Source: Streptomyces sp. NBC_01216 (GTDB lineage Bacteria; Actinomycetota; Actinomycetes; Streptomycetales; Streptomycetaceae). Taken from it: a DNA stretch of 64,000 nt. Made by a program: the position numbers and the translations under genes. Positions 1 through 11,154 of the stretch are shown here, piece after piece; positions within the stretch are counted from its first letter, which is position 1; every line of letters begins with the position of its first letter. The DNA lies in assembly GCF_035994945.1 (NCBI RefSeq), contig NZ_CP108677.1, positions 2,728,001 to 2,792,000 on the forward strand, in the 5' to 3' direction. The notes beneath the pieces are model-generated. The model searched no databases and was not told the DNA's origin. It saw nothing but the letters and a program-made list of their open reading frames with translations.

Positions 1-2374
<2,374 letters not shown>

Positions 2375-2380
2375 CACCGG

Positions 2381-2407
2381 ACCGGTCCGGCCCCGTTCCG
2401 GACCGGT
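2381..2407 (+). terminator. Terminator of rocD
   Basis: A perfect 10-bp inverted repeat (ACCGGTCCGG and CCGGACCGGT) with a 7-base loop begins 7 nt after the rocD stop. There is no U-tract, as is usual in Streptomyces. Confidence 0.65.
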
Positions 2408-2546
2408 GCCACCGCCGGCCCGCGATCCGGGGCCCCGGGCCGGCGTTGCGGACGGGAACGGACCGGCGGTCGGGCCGGGGGCGAACACGGGCCGTCCGCG
2501 GGGGACGGGAACGGACCGGCACGGCGGACCGAGGCAACTCGACCTC

Positions 2547-2571
2547 TTGACAGCCCAGTTGGTCTGGACCA
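2547..2571 (+). promoter_or_regulatory. Promoter with DasR-like operator
   Basis: TTGACA at 2547-2552 is a perfect -35 box. TGGTCTGGACCA at 2560-2571 matches the recalled DasR responsive element core TGGTCTAGACCA at 11 of 12 positions and lies between -35 and the weak -10 (AATCAT, 2571-2576). This arrangement is known from Streptomyces chitinase promoters. Transcription would start close to the ATG at 2584, which has no ribosome-binding site, so the mRNA is probably leaderless. Confidence 0.65.
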
Positions 2572-2583
2572 ATCATTTCCGCC

Positions 2584-3282
2584 ATGCCGAGACCCCCTCT
2601 GCGCCACGCCCTGCGCGGCGCGCTCGCCGCCCTCGTCCCCCTCGCGCTGCTCGGCGCGTTCAGCGGCCCCGCCACCGGGGCCCCCCGCGCGGCCTGGCCG
2701 GAGCCCGTACCGGTCGTCTCGCACGTCGACACGGAGGACCCGGTCGTCTTCATCACCATCGACGACGGCTGGTACCACGACCCGGCGGCGGCGGCGATCC
2801 TGCTCGAACGGCACGTGCCCGCCTCGCTTTTCGTGCTGCCCGGCGCCTACTCGTACGACTCCGGCTACTTCCGCGCCCTGCTCGACCACGGGCCCTCGCG
2901 GGTCGAGAACCACACGGTGAACCATCCCGACCTGACCACTCTCGACGCCGCCGGCCAGAAGGCCGAGATCTGCGGAGCCCGCGACCGGCACCTCGCACGG
3001 TTCGGAGACGGGCCCCGGCTGCTGCGCCCGCCCTACGGGACATACGACGCGGCCACCCGGACCGCCGCCCGCGCCTGCGGGGCCAAGGCCCTGGTGACCT
3101 GGACCCACGACCTGACCACCTGGGGGGAGCAGCCGCCGCCGACCCCCCGCCTGGAGGCCGGAGACATCGTCCTGCTGCACTTCACCGAGTCGCTGGCGGC
3201 GGACCTCACCCGCACCCTGGCCGCCGCCGACGCGGCGGGGCTGAAGCCCGCGCCGCTGCGGGACCACCTTCCGGACTGGTGA
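2584..3282 (+). CDS. Secreted polysaccharide deacetylase (NodB family)
   Basis: Predicted secreted metal-dependent carbohydrate esterase (CE4/NodB fold) that removes N-acetyl groups from chitin oligomers or peptidoglycan-like polymers. Residues 1-33 form a signal peptide (basic N-terminus, Ala/Leu core, GATGA-type end). The catalytic motifs are in order: TIDDGW with Asp60-Asp61, the metal-binding HTVNH (His110, His114), and RPPYGTYD near residue 148. The domain fills nearly the whole 232-residue protein and there is no carbohydrate-binding module. A DasR-like operator overlaps the promoter, which suggests control by GlcNAc and supports chitin or GlcNAc polymers as substrate. The start has no Shine-Dalgarno, consistent with a leaderless transcript. 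Confidence 0.9.
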   Translation: MPRPPLRHALRGALAALVPLALLGAFSGPATGAPRAAWPEPVPVVSHVDTEDPVVFITIDDGWYHDPAAAAILLERHVPASLFVLPGAYSYDSGYFRALLDHGPSRVENHTVNHPDLTTLDAAGQKAEICGARDRHLARFGDGPRLLRPPYGTYDAATRTAARACGAKALVTWTHDLTTWGEQPPPTPRLEAGDIVLLHFTESLAADLTRTLAAADAAGLKPAPLRDHLPDW

Positions 3283-3339
3283 CCGACGCGGGCGGGCCGC
3301 ACGGAGCACGCGGGCCACTCAAGGGGCGCGGACCTCTCA

Positions 3340-3393
3340 GAGCCTGCCGGGTGGCCTCTGACCGGCGGCCGAAGTCCACCCGACAGGCCCTCA
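3340..3393. terminator. Bidirectional terminator between convergent genes
   Basis: GAGCCTGCCGGGTGG (3340-3354) faces CCACCCGACAGGC with a CCTC tail (3377-3393), forming a stem of about 15 bp with one mismatch. The right arm runs into the stop codon of the minus-strand gene. It belongs to a recurrent GAGCCTGTCGGG-type sequence found at several gene ends in the window. Confidence 0.6.
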
Positions 3394-4575
3394 GAGGATC
3401 ACATGCGGCAGGAAGCGCGCGTACTCGTCCGTGACGAGGCCCGCCGACTCGCGGATGCCGACCCCCGCCGCCTCGTCCTCGACGACCCAGGCACCGAGCA
3501 CCACCCGGTTGCCGTCGAAGTCGGGCAGCGCAGCCAACTCCTGGTAGCAGCAGTCCTCGTCACGCGGAACCACCGGGGCGCCGGGCTCGTGCACCGTCAC
3601 GCCGGCGCCCTCGCGGCCGAGGAGCGGCTTGGCCACGTACCCGGTCGTCGAGGCCAGCTCGCGAGGACCGTCGAGGTAGGCGGGCAGCAGGTTCGGATGG
3701 CCCGGGTAGAGCTCCCACAGCACGGCGAGCAGCGCCTTGTTGGAGAGCAGCATCTTCCAGGCGGGCTCGATCCAGCAGGTGGTGCCGGTCCCGCCGCCGT
3801 TGTCCAGGGTGTCCAGGACGTGCGGACCGAAACGGTCGGTGGCCAGCCACTCCCACGGGTACAGCTTGAAGCAGCTGCGGATGTAGCGGAGCCGGTCGTC
3901 CACGAAGCGTCCGGACAGCCGGTCCCAGCCGATCCCCTCCACGGACAGCGCCTCCGTGTCGAGCCCGGCCTGCTGCGCGGTCTCGCGCAGGTAGGCGACC
4001 GTCATCAGGTCCTCGCCGAGCTCGTCCCCGTCGGAGTGGACGAAGTGGACGGGGCTGCCGGGCGGCAGCAGCGGGGCCTGGCGGCGCCAGGCGTCGACGA
4101 GTCGCTCGTGGAGCGAGTTCCACTGGTCGGCGCCGGGAAAGCGCTCCTCCATCCAGAACCACTGCGGGCTCGCGGCCTCGACCAGCGACGTGGGGGTGTC
4201 GGCGTTGTACTCCAGCATCTTCGCCGGGCCGGTGCCGTCGTAGCGGAGGTCGAACCGGCCGTAGAGAGAAGGGAGTTCGGCACGGCGCCGCCAGGACTCG
4301 GCGACCAGCGAGGCGAGCCGGGGATCAGTCATCCCGAGATCCGCGAAACGTTCCTGCCGGACGATGTGCGCGGCGGCGGCCAGACACATGGCGTGGAGCT
4401 CCTCGACCACCTCCTCCAGCTCCTCGACCTCGGCCAGCGTGAAGGAGTAGTACGCGCTCTCGTCCCAGTACGGGCGCAGGGAGCCGTCGGGGTAGCGGGT
4501 CAGGGGGTAGACGAGCCCCTGTTCCTCGACGGTCCGCTGCCAGTCGGGCCGGGGTTCGATCGTGTGCCGTCTCAT
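3391..4575 (-). CDS. Glutathionylspermidine synthase-like ATP-grasp ligase
   Basis: A 394-residue protein of the glutathionylspermidine-synthase C-terminal family, an ATP-grasp fold that forms amide bonds between a carboxylate and an amine. It lacks the amidase half of true E. coli Gsp, so it resembles E. coli YgiC/YjfC in size and layout. Supporting stretches are YWDESAYYSF near the N-terminus, LEYNADTPTSLVEA, and a C-terminal GREGAGV phosphate-binding loop. The true substrates are unknown; Streptomyces do not make glutathione, so the name is only a family label. The gene starts 9 nt after the stop of a small lipoprotein gene, with which it surely forms an operon. That pairing echoes ygiB-ygiC and suggests the ligase acts with or on the lipoprotein. 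Confidence 0.85.
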   Translation of the reverse strand: MRRHTIEPRPDWQRTVEEQGLVYPLTRYPDGSLRPYWDESAYYSFTLAEVEELEEVVEELHAMCLAAAAHIVRQERFADLGMTDPRLASLVAESWRRRAELPSLYGRFDLRYDGTGPAKMLEYNADTPTSLVEAASPQWFWMEERFPGADQWNSLHERLVDAWRRQAPLLPPGSPVHFVHSDGDELGEDLMTVAYLRETAQQAGLDTEALSVEGIGWDRLSGRFVDDRLRYIRSCFKLYPWEWLATDRFGPHVLDTLDNGGGTGTTCWIEPAWKMLLSNKALLAVLWELYPGHPNLLPAYLDGPRELASTTGYVAKPLLGREGAGVTVHEPGAPVVPRDEDCCYQELAALPDFDGNRVVLGAWVVEDEAAGVGIRESAGLVTDEYARFLPHVIL

Positions 4576-4584
4576 GGTGTGCGA

Positions 4585-4896
4585 TCAGCCGCCGCCCGAG
4601 CCGGAGCAGCCGAAACCGCCGGTGTCGACGGCGGCCTTGTCGAAGCTGCCGCCGCTGAACCGGCCGTCGCGCTCCGATCCGCCGTAGTAGTACGAACCGC
4701 GGGTGGAGCCGCCTGCCCCGCTACCACTGCCACCGCCACCGCTGCCGCTGCCGCTCGCGCACTCGTAGCTGGGCAGCTTCTCGCGGGTCAGCGGGTCCAC
4801 ACACCGTTTGTCCGGCTCGGCTCCGCAGGCGGTCACCGTCGCCGCGAGCACGCCCATTCCCCCGAGCACCACCGTGCTCGACCTCAGTCTGCGCAT
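4585..4896 (-). CDS. Small Gly/Ser-rich lipoprotein, YgiB-like partner of the ATP-grasp ligase
   Basis: A 103-residue protein starting MRRLRSS with a hydrophobic segment ending in a lipobox (VTAC, Cys24), so it is probably lipid-anchored outside the membrane. After a short Cys-containing stretch (Cys32, Cys46) comes a long Ser/Gly linker, then Tyr-rich and FSGGSFDKAAV segments and a C-terminal DTGGFG-C-SGSGGG. The GGFG ending and the position just before a YgiC-type ligase recall E. coli YgiB/YjfM (DUF1190), though the rest is unlike them. The ATG at 4896 is chosen because GAAGG lies 6-7 nt upstream; an ATG at 4914 directly abuts GGGGAG. A TACACT box at 4942-4947 on this strand may be the -10. 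Confidence 0.75.
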   Translation of the reverse strand: MRRLRSSTVVLGGMGVLAATVTACGAEPDKRCVDPLTREKLPSYECASGSGSGGGGSGSGAGGSTRGSYYYGGSERDGRFSGGSFDKAAVDTGGFGCSGSGGG

Positions 4897-5036
4897 CTGC
4901 GCCGCCTTCCCCATCTCCCCGTAGCGTGGCCGCGACCGCACAGTGTAGGCCGGTCGTTTCCAGCCGCCGCACGAGGCCGTGTCCGCAGAAGTATGGAGAC
5001 GGCGGTGCCCACCTCGGCGCTCCGTCGGGGCTTCGG

Positions 5037-6443
5037 TCAGGGCAGCACCCGGCACAGGGCCCGCAGCGCCCCGTTCCACCCGCTGTCCGGAGGGGTCGCG
5101 TAGCCGACGACGAGACCGTCGAACGCCGGGGGCACGCCGGAACGGCGGAAGCGGTCGAGGCCCAGCACGGCGAGACCCTGCCAGGCCGCCGAGCGCAGCA
5201 CCGCGGGCTCCGTACCCGGCGGCAGTCGCAGCACCGCGTGGAGCCCGGCCGCGATCCCGCTCACCCGGGTCTCCGGGGAGTGCGCGGCGACCGCCTCCAC
5301 CAGCTGGTCCCGGCGCCGGCGGTAGCGCAGCCGCATGGCCCGCACATGCCGGTCGTACGCCCCCGAGGAGAGGAACTCCGCGAAGGTCAGCTGCTCCAGC
5401 GAGCTGGACACCCAGTCGACCCTCCCCTTGGCCGCCGCCACCTCGTCCACCAGCCCCTCCGGCAGCACCATCCACGCCAGCCGCAGCCCCGGGGCCAGGG
5501 ACTTGCTCGACGTACCCAGGTACACCACCCGCTCCGGGTCGAGGCCCTGGAGCGCGCCGACCGGCTGCCGGTCGTACCGGAACTCGCCGTCGTAGTCGTC
5601 CTCCAGGACCAGGCCCCCGGACACCCGCGCCCAGTCGACCACGGCCGCCCGCCGGTCGGAGGGGAGCGCACCGCCGAGCGGGAACTGGTGGGCGGCGGTC
5701 AGCAGCACCGCGCCCACCCCCTTCATGTCCGCCAGGGTCTCGGTGCGGGTGCCGCGTTCGTCCAGGGGCAGTGCCGGCAGCCGCAGTGCCGCCCGGGTCA
5801 GCAGGTCCGCGTGCACGTCGAGCCCGTAGGACTCCACCGCCACCTCCCTCACCCGGCGGGCCCGCAGCACCTGGCCCATCAGCATCAGCCCGTGCACGAA
5901 GCCGGAGCAGATCACGATCCGTTCCGGCCGCGCGAACACCCCCCGCGCGCGGGCCAGATACTCGGCGAGCGCGGTCCGCAGTTCGATCCGGCCGCGTGGA
6001 TCGCCGTAGCCGAACGCCTCGTGCGGAGCCGCCGTCAGCGCCCGCCGGGACGCCTTGAGCCACTCGGCGCGCGGGAAGGACGCGAGGTCGGGCACGCCCG
6101 CCTTCAGGTCGTACGCCGGCCGTCCCGGCGCCGGACGGGACGCCGTCGGGGCGCGGGGCGCCGACGTGGGCCGGGGGGCGGCCCGCCGGGCGACCCGGGT
6201 GCCGGAGCCCTGGCGCGCCGTCAGCCAGCCCTCGGCGACGAGTTCGGCGTACGCGTCGGCGACGGTGTTGCGGGCCACGCCCAGGTCCGCGGCGAGCGAA
6301 CGCGAGGACGGCAGCCGGGTGTCCGCCTCGAGGCGCCCGCTGCGCACCGCCTCCCGCAGGGCGTCCATCAGCCCCGCGCGGAGCTTCGCCCCCGACAGTT
6401 CGAGGTGCAGGTCCGCACCGAAAGTGGCCCAGTCATTCGCCAT
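5037..6443 (-). CDS. MocR/PdxR-family transcriptional regulator
   Basis: A 468-residue regulator with an N-terminal GntR-type winged helix (about residues 12-80, including SRSLAADLGVARNTVADAYAEL) fused to a class I aminotransferase-like domain (about 110-460). The PLP-binding lysine is present (SSKSLAPGLR, Lys314), so the sensor domain can probably bind PLP. Such proteins bind DNA as dimers and usually control a divergent gene, here the AhpD-like operon starting 47 bases away. The start ATG (MANDWATFG) was chosen by homology of the N-terminus. Upstream in-frame codons reach 6518 but would overlap the divergent gene. The ligand could be PLP or an amino acid. Confidence 0.9.
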   Translation of the reverse strand: MANDWATFGADLHLELSGAKLRAGLMDALREAVRSGRLEADTRLPSSRSLAADLGVARNTVADAYAELVAEGWLTARQGSGTRVARRAAPRPTSAPRAPTASRPAPGRPAYDLKAGVPDLASFPRAEWLKASRRALTAAPHEAFGYGDPRGRIELRTALAEYLARARGVFARPERIVICSGFVHGLMLMGQVLRARRVREVAVESYGLDVHADLLTRAALRLPALPLDERGTRTETLADMKGVGAVLLTAAHQFPLGGALPSDRRAAVVDWARVSGGLVLEDDYDGEFRYDRQPVGALQGLDPERVVYLGTSSKSLAPGLRLAWMVLPEGLVDEVAAAKGRVDWVSSSLEQLTFAEFLSSGAYDRHVRAMRLRYRRRRDQLVEAVAAHSPETRVSGIAAGLHAVLRLPPGTEPAVLRSAAWQGLAVLGLDRFRRSGVPPAFDGLVVGYATPPDSGWNGALRALCRVLP

Positions 6444-6448
6444 GGAAA

Positions 6449-6488
6449 TGGACCATACTCCCCAGCCAACCGGTCCGTACGGTGGACC
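6449..6488. promoter_or_regulatory. Divergent promoter region with candidate MocR operator
   Basis: The 46-base gap between the divergent starts contains TGGACC twice in direct orientation (6449-6454 and 6483-6488) and an inverted GGTCC (6472-6476). The last two make an interrupted palindrome. MocR regulators commonly bind paired direct and inverted half-sites like these. TATGGT on the minus strand (6452-6457) could be the -10 of the regulator, giving a leaderless message. Confidence 0.4.
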
Positions 6489-6489
6489 C

Positions 6490-7044
6490 ATGACGACCAC
6501 GGCAGACGACCCGGCCACCGCGGCGACGACGGCTCCGCACCCGGAGGACGGGAACGGGGAGACGCCCCGCGCCCACGAGCACGCGCCCCGCCTCCGCCTC
6601 GCCGAGCTGCTTCCCGACTTCTACCGGGCCATGGTCCGGCTGGAGGCCGCCGCCGCTCAGGGTGTCGACCCGACACTCCACCACCTGATCAAGATCCGCG
6701 CCTCGCAGATCAACCACTGCGCCTTCTGCATCGACATGCACACCAAGGACGCCCTGGCGGAAGGCGAATCCGTCGAGCGGATCGTCCAGTTGTCCGCCTG
6801 GGAGGAGTCCCGGCACTTCTACACCGAACGGGAGCTCGCGGCGCTCGCGCTGACCGAGGCCGTCACCGTCCTCACCGACGGCTTCGTGCCGGACGCGGTG
6901 TACGCCGGGGCGGCGGCCGTGTTCGACGAGACCGAACTCGCCCGGATCATCGCCGCGATCACGACGATCAACGCCTGGAACAGGATCGGCGTCTCCACCC
7001 GCATGACCCCCGGTCACTACACCCCGGGGATGTTCCGGAAGTGA
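6490..7044 (+). CDS. AhpD-like carboxymuconolactone decarboxylase family protein
   Basis: An all-helical AhpD/CMD-family protein of 184 residues. The redox signature INHCAFCIDMH is intact: Cys77, Cys80 and a downstream His84 form the proton-relay CxxC site typical of AhpD-like peroxidase adaptors. The first about 35 residues are a Thr/Ala/Pro-rich tail outside the domain. It may act as an alkyl-hydroperoxidase or disulfide reductase; the substrate is not visible. It starts 47 bases from the divergent MocR gene, its probable regulator, and overlaps the next gene by a GTGA. Confidence 0.87.
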   Translation: MTTTADDPATAATTAPHPEDGNGETPRAHEHAPRLRLAELLPDFYRAMVRLEAAAAQGVDPTLHHLIKIRASQINHCAFCIDMHTKDALAEGESVERIVQLSAWEESRHFYTERELAALALTEAVTVLTDGFVPDAVYAGAAAVFDETELARIIAAITTINAWNRIGVSTRMTPGHYTPGMFRK

Positions 7045-7763
7045 GCGCCGCGGCGCTCCGCGCACTACACCGGGGACGGGCCACGGACGATCCGCTGGTC
7101 GTGCCGGGCCCGTGGGACGCCGCCTCCGCCCGGGTCTTCGAGGGGGCCGGGTTCCCCACGCTCGCGACGCCGAGCGCGGGAGTCGCCGCCTCACTCGGGT
7201 ACCAGGACGGGCGGACGCCGCCCGGGGAGATGTTCGCCGCCGTGGCGCGGATCGTGCGGGCCGTGTCCGTGCCGGTCACCGCCGATCTGGAGGACGGCTA
7301 CGGGCTGTCCCCGCGGGAGCTGGTGGAACGGGCTCTGGAGACCGGTGCCGTGGGCGTCAACCTGGAGGACTCCGACCGGTCCGGCGTGCTCGGGGACCCG
7401 CGGGCGCAGGCGGACCGGCTGGCGGAGGTGCGGGCGGCGGCCGGCGGCGCGCTCTTCCTCAACGCCCGTGTCGACGCCTACCTCACGGCGGGCGACGATC
7501 CGGCAGCCGCCGCGATCGGGCGCGGTCGGCTCTACGCGGCGGCCGGGGCCGACTGCGTCTACCCGATCGCCGCCCCGGCCGGGGATCTGCCCCGGCTGCG
7601 CGCGGGAATCGGGGCGCCGCTCAACTTCCTCGCCCGGGACGGCGATCCGCCGTCCGCCGAGCTCGGCGCGCGCGGCGCGACCCGGATCACCTTCGGCCAC
7701 GGGCTGCTGCTGCGTTCCCTGCGCGGCCTCACCGAGCTGGCCCGGGACCTGAGGATGGCCTGA
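7041..7763 (+). CDS. Isocitrate lyase/PEP mutase family protein
   Basis: A 240-residue TIM-barrel protein of the ICL/PEP-mutase superfamily, which makes or breaks C-C or C-P bonds on small oxo-acids with Mg2+. Recognisable strands are VPGPWDAASARVFEGAGF at the N-terminus, the metal-binding TADLEDGYG near residue 81, and GVNLEDS. The isocitrate-lyase catalytic KKCGH loop is missing, so it is not a true isocitrate lyase. Relatives annotated as 2-methylisocitrate lyase-like or oxaloacetate decarboxylase-like are closer. The GTG start overlaps the upstream stop (GTGA), so the pair is translationally coupled. A strong terminator follows. Confidence 0.85.
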   Translation: MSAAALRALHRGRATDDPLVVPGPWDAASARVFEGAGFPTLATPSAGVAASLGYQDGRTPPGEMFAAVARIVRAVSVPVTADLEDGYGLSPRELVERALETGAVGVNLEDSDRSGVLGDPRAQADRLAEVRAAAGGALFLNARVDAYLTAGDDPAAAAIGRGRLYAAAGADCVYPIAAPAGDLPRLRAGIGAPLNFLARDGDPPSAELGARGATRITFGHGLLLRSLRGLTELARDLRMA

Positions 7764-7841
7764 ACTCCCGCCAGTACGGGGTACGGAGGCCGCGGAACGG
7801 ACGGCGCGCGACGGGGGGACGCGCCGCCCGCCCCGCACAGC

Positions 7842-7877
7842 ACGGCACCCCCGGCCGGGAAGGGCCGGGGGTGCCGT
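7842..7877 (+). terminator. Terminator of the AhpD-like/PEP-mutase-like operon
   Basis: A perfect 15-bp inverted repeat (7842-7856 with 7863-7877) with a 6-base loop is followed by CTTGT. It lies 79 bases after the operon stop and 78 before the convergent mdh end, and may serve both. Confidence 0.85.
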
Positions 7878-7954
7878 CTTGTACGGGGCGGGCGTGGGCG
7901 CGGACGGAAGGGTCCGCGCCACGGCCCGGTGCTCGGGCGAGGCCCGACAGGCTC

Positions 7955-9049
<1,095 letters not shown>

Positions 9050-9290
9050 CTATCCGACCCGGGGCCGCTCCAATCCCCACCCCCTTGTGGTCCGGCTCAC
9101 TGCCACCCGACCGCGCCCGGCCCGCGAACGGCAACGGGCCCAGGACCGTTCGCCCCCTCCCGGGCGGCGCGCCCGCCCGCAGTCCCCGGGGACGCGCGGC
9201 GCCGGAGGCACCGGAATGGTCACTTCCGTGCTACGGGGAACCGAGGGACCTTGAAGCCCCCTCGACAGGCGGACGACCCTGGAACGCGGT

Positions 9291-9328
9291 CGGCGCCCGC
9301 CCTCCCACGGGGGAGAGGGCGGGCGCCG
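9291..9328 (-). terminator. Terminator of folD-DUF3017
   Basis: A 16-bp stem (left arm 9291-9306) with a 2-base bulge and ACGG loop, 63 bases past the DUF3017 stop on the minus strand. Confidence 0.7.
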
Positions 9329-9390
9329 GCGCCCGGCCCGGGGCCGCGACGACCGGCCGGCGTGTCGCGGGCCGGCGGCACGACGCGGCC

Positions 9391-10044
9391 TCAGGTCACC
9401 GTCAGGTGGAGGACGTCCTCCAGGAACGGGATCTGCAGCCAGGGGTCGGGCTGCACCATCAGGGCCAGCAGGACGATGAGCGTGCCCATCAGGCCGTAGG
9501 TGACCAGATCGGTGAAGCGCGACCGCACGGCGAGCATCCCCACCGAGGGCAGCGCCCGCCGTAGCGCGGCGCCGGTCAGCAGCGCGACCCCGACGAGGAT
9601 CGTGCCGACCCTGAACGACTGCGGGAACAGGTCCGTGCCGACGATGAGCAGGCCGAGGCCGGCCAGTCCCAGCACGGTGAGCAGCGGCCACTGCCGGGCG
9701 GGGGCCGGCGCGTCGCCGGGTGCGGCGCGACCGCCGCCCTCCGGGCGCGCCGTGCCGGTGGTCACGGTCGGCGGGCGCCGGGACCTGCCGCGGGCGCCGG
9801 ACCCCGTCGGGTCGTCGCCCCGCGGGGTGGAACCGGGGTCGTCCGCCGTGGTGCCGGGGGCCCCGGTCGGCACCGTCGCCCGCTCGGCGGCGGGGCGCGT
9901 GGCGTCGGCGGGAGGCGGCGCGTCGTCGGCCGCCCTCCCGTTCGCGGCGACGGCCGGGCGGCCGGCGGCGACCTCGGGCCCTCCGGCGCCCGCGGCGCGC
10001 CCCGTTTCCGGCTCGTCGGCGCCGGAGGCGCCCGGTGCGGGCAT
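9391..10044 (-). CDS. DUF3017 membrane protein
   Basis: A 217-residue protein. The first about 115 residues are a low-complexity Ala/Pro/Gly/Asp tail. The C-terminal 100 residues contain the conserved part: two clear membrane helices (WPLLTVLGLAGLGLLIVGTDLF and an FRVGTILVGVALLTGAAL segment), the LPSVGMLAVRSRFTDL loop, and a third hydrophobic stretch near the end. It matches the small Streptomyces membrane family DUF3017, regularly found directly after folD. The function is unknown. Its start lies 2 bases after the folD stop codon, so it is cotranscribed with and probably translationally coupled to folD. Confidence 0.85.
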   Translation of the reverse strand: MPAPGASGADEPETGRAAGAGGPEVAAGRPAVAANGRAADDAPPPADATRPAAERATVPTGAPGTTADDPGSTPRGDDPTGSGARGRSRRPPTVTTGTARPEGGGRAAPGDAPAPARQWPLLTVLGLAGLGLLIVGTDLFPQSFRVGTILVGVALLTGAALRRALPSVGMLAVRSRFTDLVTYGLMGTLIVLLALMVQPDPWLQIPFLEDVLHLTVT

Positions 10045-10046
10045 GG

Positions 10047-10907
10047 TCAGCGGGCCTCGGCCGCGCGCTCCGCGGCCTCGACGACGTTGACGAGGAGCTG
10101 TGCACGGGTCATGGGGCCCACACCGCCGGGGTTCGGCGAGATCCAGCCGGCGACCTCGGCGACACCGGGGTCGACGTCACCCAGGATCTTGCCCTCGCCG
10201 TTGCGCGAGACGCCGACGTCGAGCACGGCCGCTCCCGGCTTCACGTCCTGCGCCTTGATCAGATGAGGGACACCGGCGGCGGCCACGATGATGTCGGCCC
10301 GTCGCAGGTGGGCGGAGAGGTCACGGGTCCCGGTATGGCACTGCGTGACCGTCGCGTTCTCGGAGCGCCGGGTGAGGAGCAGCGGCATCGGACGGCCGAT
10401 CGTCACCCCGCGTCCGACGACGACGACCTCCGCGCCGTTGATCTCCACGCCGTGCTCGCGGAGCAGCCGGACGATGCCGAAGGGGGTGCAGGGCAGCGGC
10501 GCCGGCTCGTTCAGGACGAGGCGTCCGAGGTTCGTCGGGTGCAGGCCGTCCGCGTCCTTGGCCGGGTCCATCAGCTCGAGCACGCGGTTCTCGTCGATGC
10601 CCTTGGGGAGCGGCAGCTGCACGATGTAGCCCGTGCACGCGGGGTCCTCGTTGAGCTCCCGTACGACCGCCTCGATCTCCTCCTGGGTGGCGCTGGCGGG
10701 CAGTTCGCGCTGGATCGAGGCGAGACCGACCTGCGCGCAGTCGCGGTGCTTGCCCGCGACGTACTTCTGGCTGCCCGGGTCGTCGCCGACCAGGATCGTG
10801 CCGAGACCGGGGGCCAGGCCCTTCTCCTTCAGGGCCGCCACACGGACGGTCAGATCGGACTTGATCGCGGCTGCGGTGGCCTTGCCATCGAGAATCTGGG
10901 CGCTCAT
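10047..10907 (-). CDS. folD: Methylenetetrahydrofolate dehydrogenase / methenyltetrahydrofolate cyclohydrolase
   Basis: Bifunctional one-carbon enzyme that interconverts 5,10-methylene-THF and 10-formyl-THF, supplying formyl groups to the purine enzymes encoded nearby (PurN, PurH). At 286 residues it has normal length. Signatures: [17 protein letters not shown] with the catalytic lysine, [18 protein letters not shown], the NADP-binding [12 protein letters not shown], and [15 protein letters not shown] at the C-terminus. The ATG at 10907 is favoured because GGAGG lies 9 nt upstream; an ATG at 10916 is too close. DUF3017 follows immediately. Confidence 0.97.
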   Translation of the reverse strand: MSAQILDGKATAAAIKSDLTVRVAALKEKGLAPGLGTILVGDDPGSQKYVAGKHRDCAQVGLASIQRELPASATQEEIEAVVRELNEDPACTGYIVQLPLPKGIDENRVLELMDPAKDADGLHPTNLGRLVLNEPAPLPCTPFGIVRLLREHGVEINGAEVVVVGRGVTIGRPMPLLLTRRSENATVTQCHTGTRDLSAHLRRADIIVAAAGVPHLIKAQDVKPGAAVLDVGVSRNGEGKILGDVDPGVAEVAGWISPNPGGVGPMTRAQLLVNVVEAAERAAEAR

Positions 10908-11154
10908 GGCCCCCATCCTCCCGGATGACCCCCGCGTTGTTCCAATTCGTCGTCCCGGGGACCGCCGCACCGGGGAGCAGGACATCGCGTCCGCACAACG
11001 TCCGCGCATTCCGACTGGACAAGAAGTCGACGCGGCGACGACGATGGCCGCGCAGAGCCGCGGGCAGTGCCGGGGGGCAGAACCGCACACAAGCTGTGAT
11101 CACTCCTCCGCACGGGCCGCGTCGTCCCGGCACAACCCACGGAGGAATCCCGCG

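Noticed and set aside
7041..7763. True isocitrate lyase
   Set aside because: Too short (240 residues) and without the KKCGH catalytic loop; kept only as a superfamily member.
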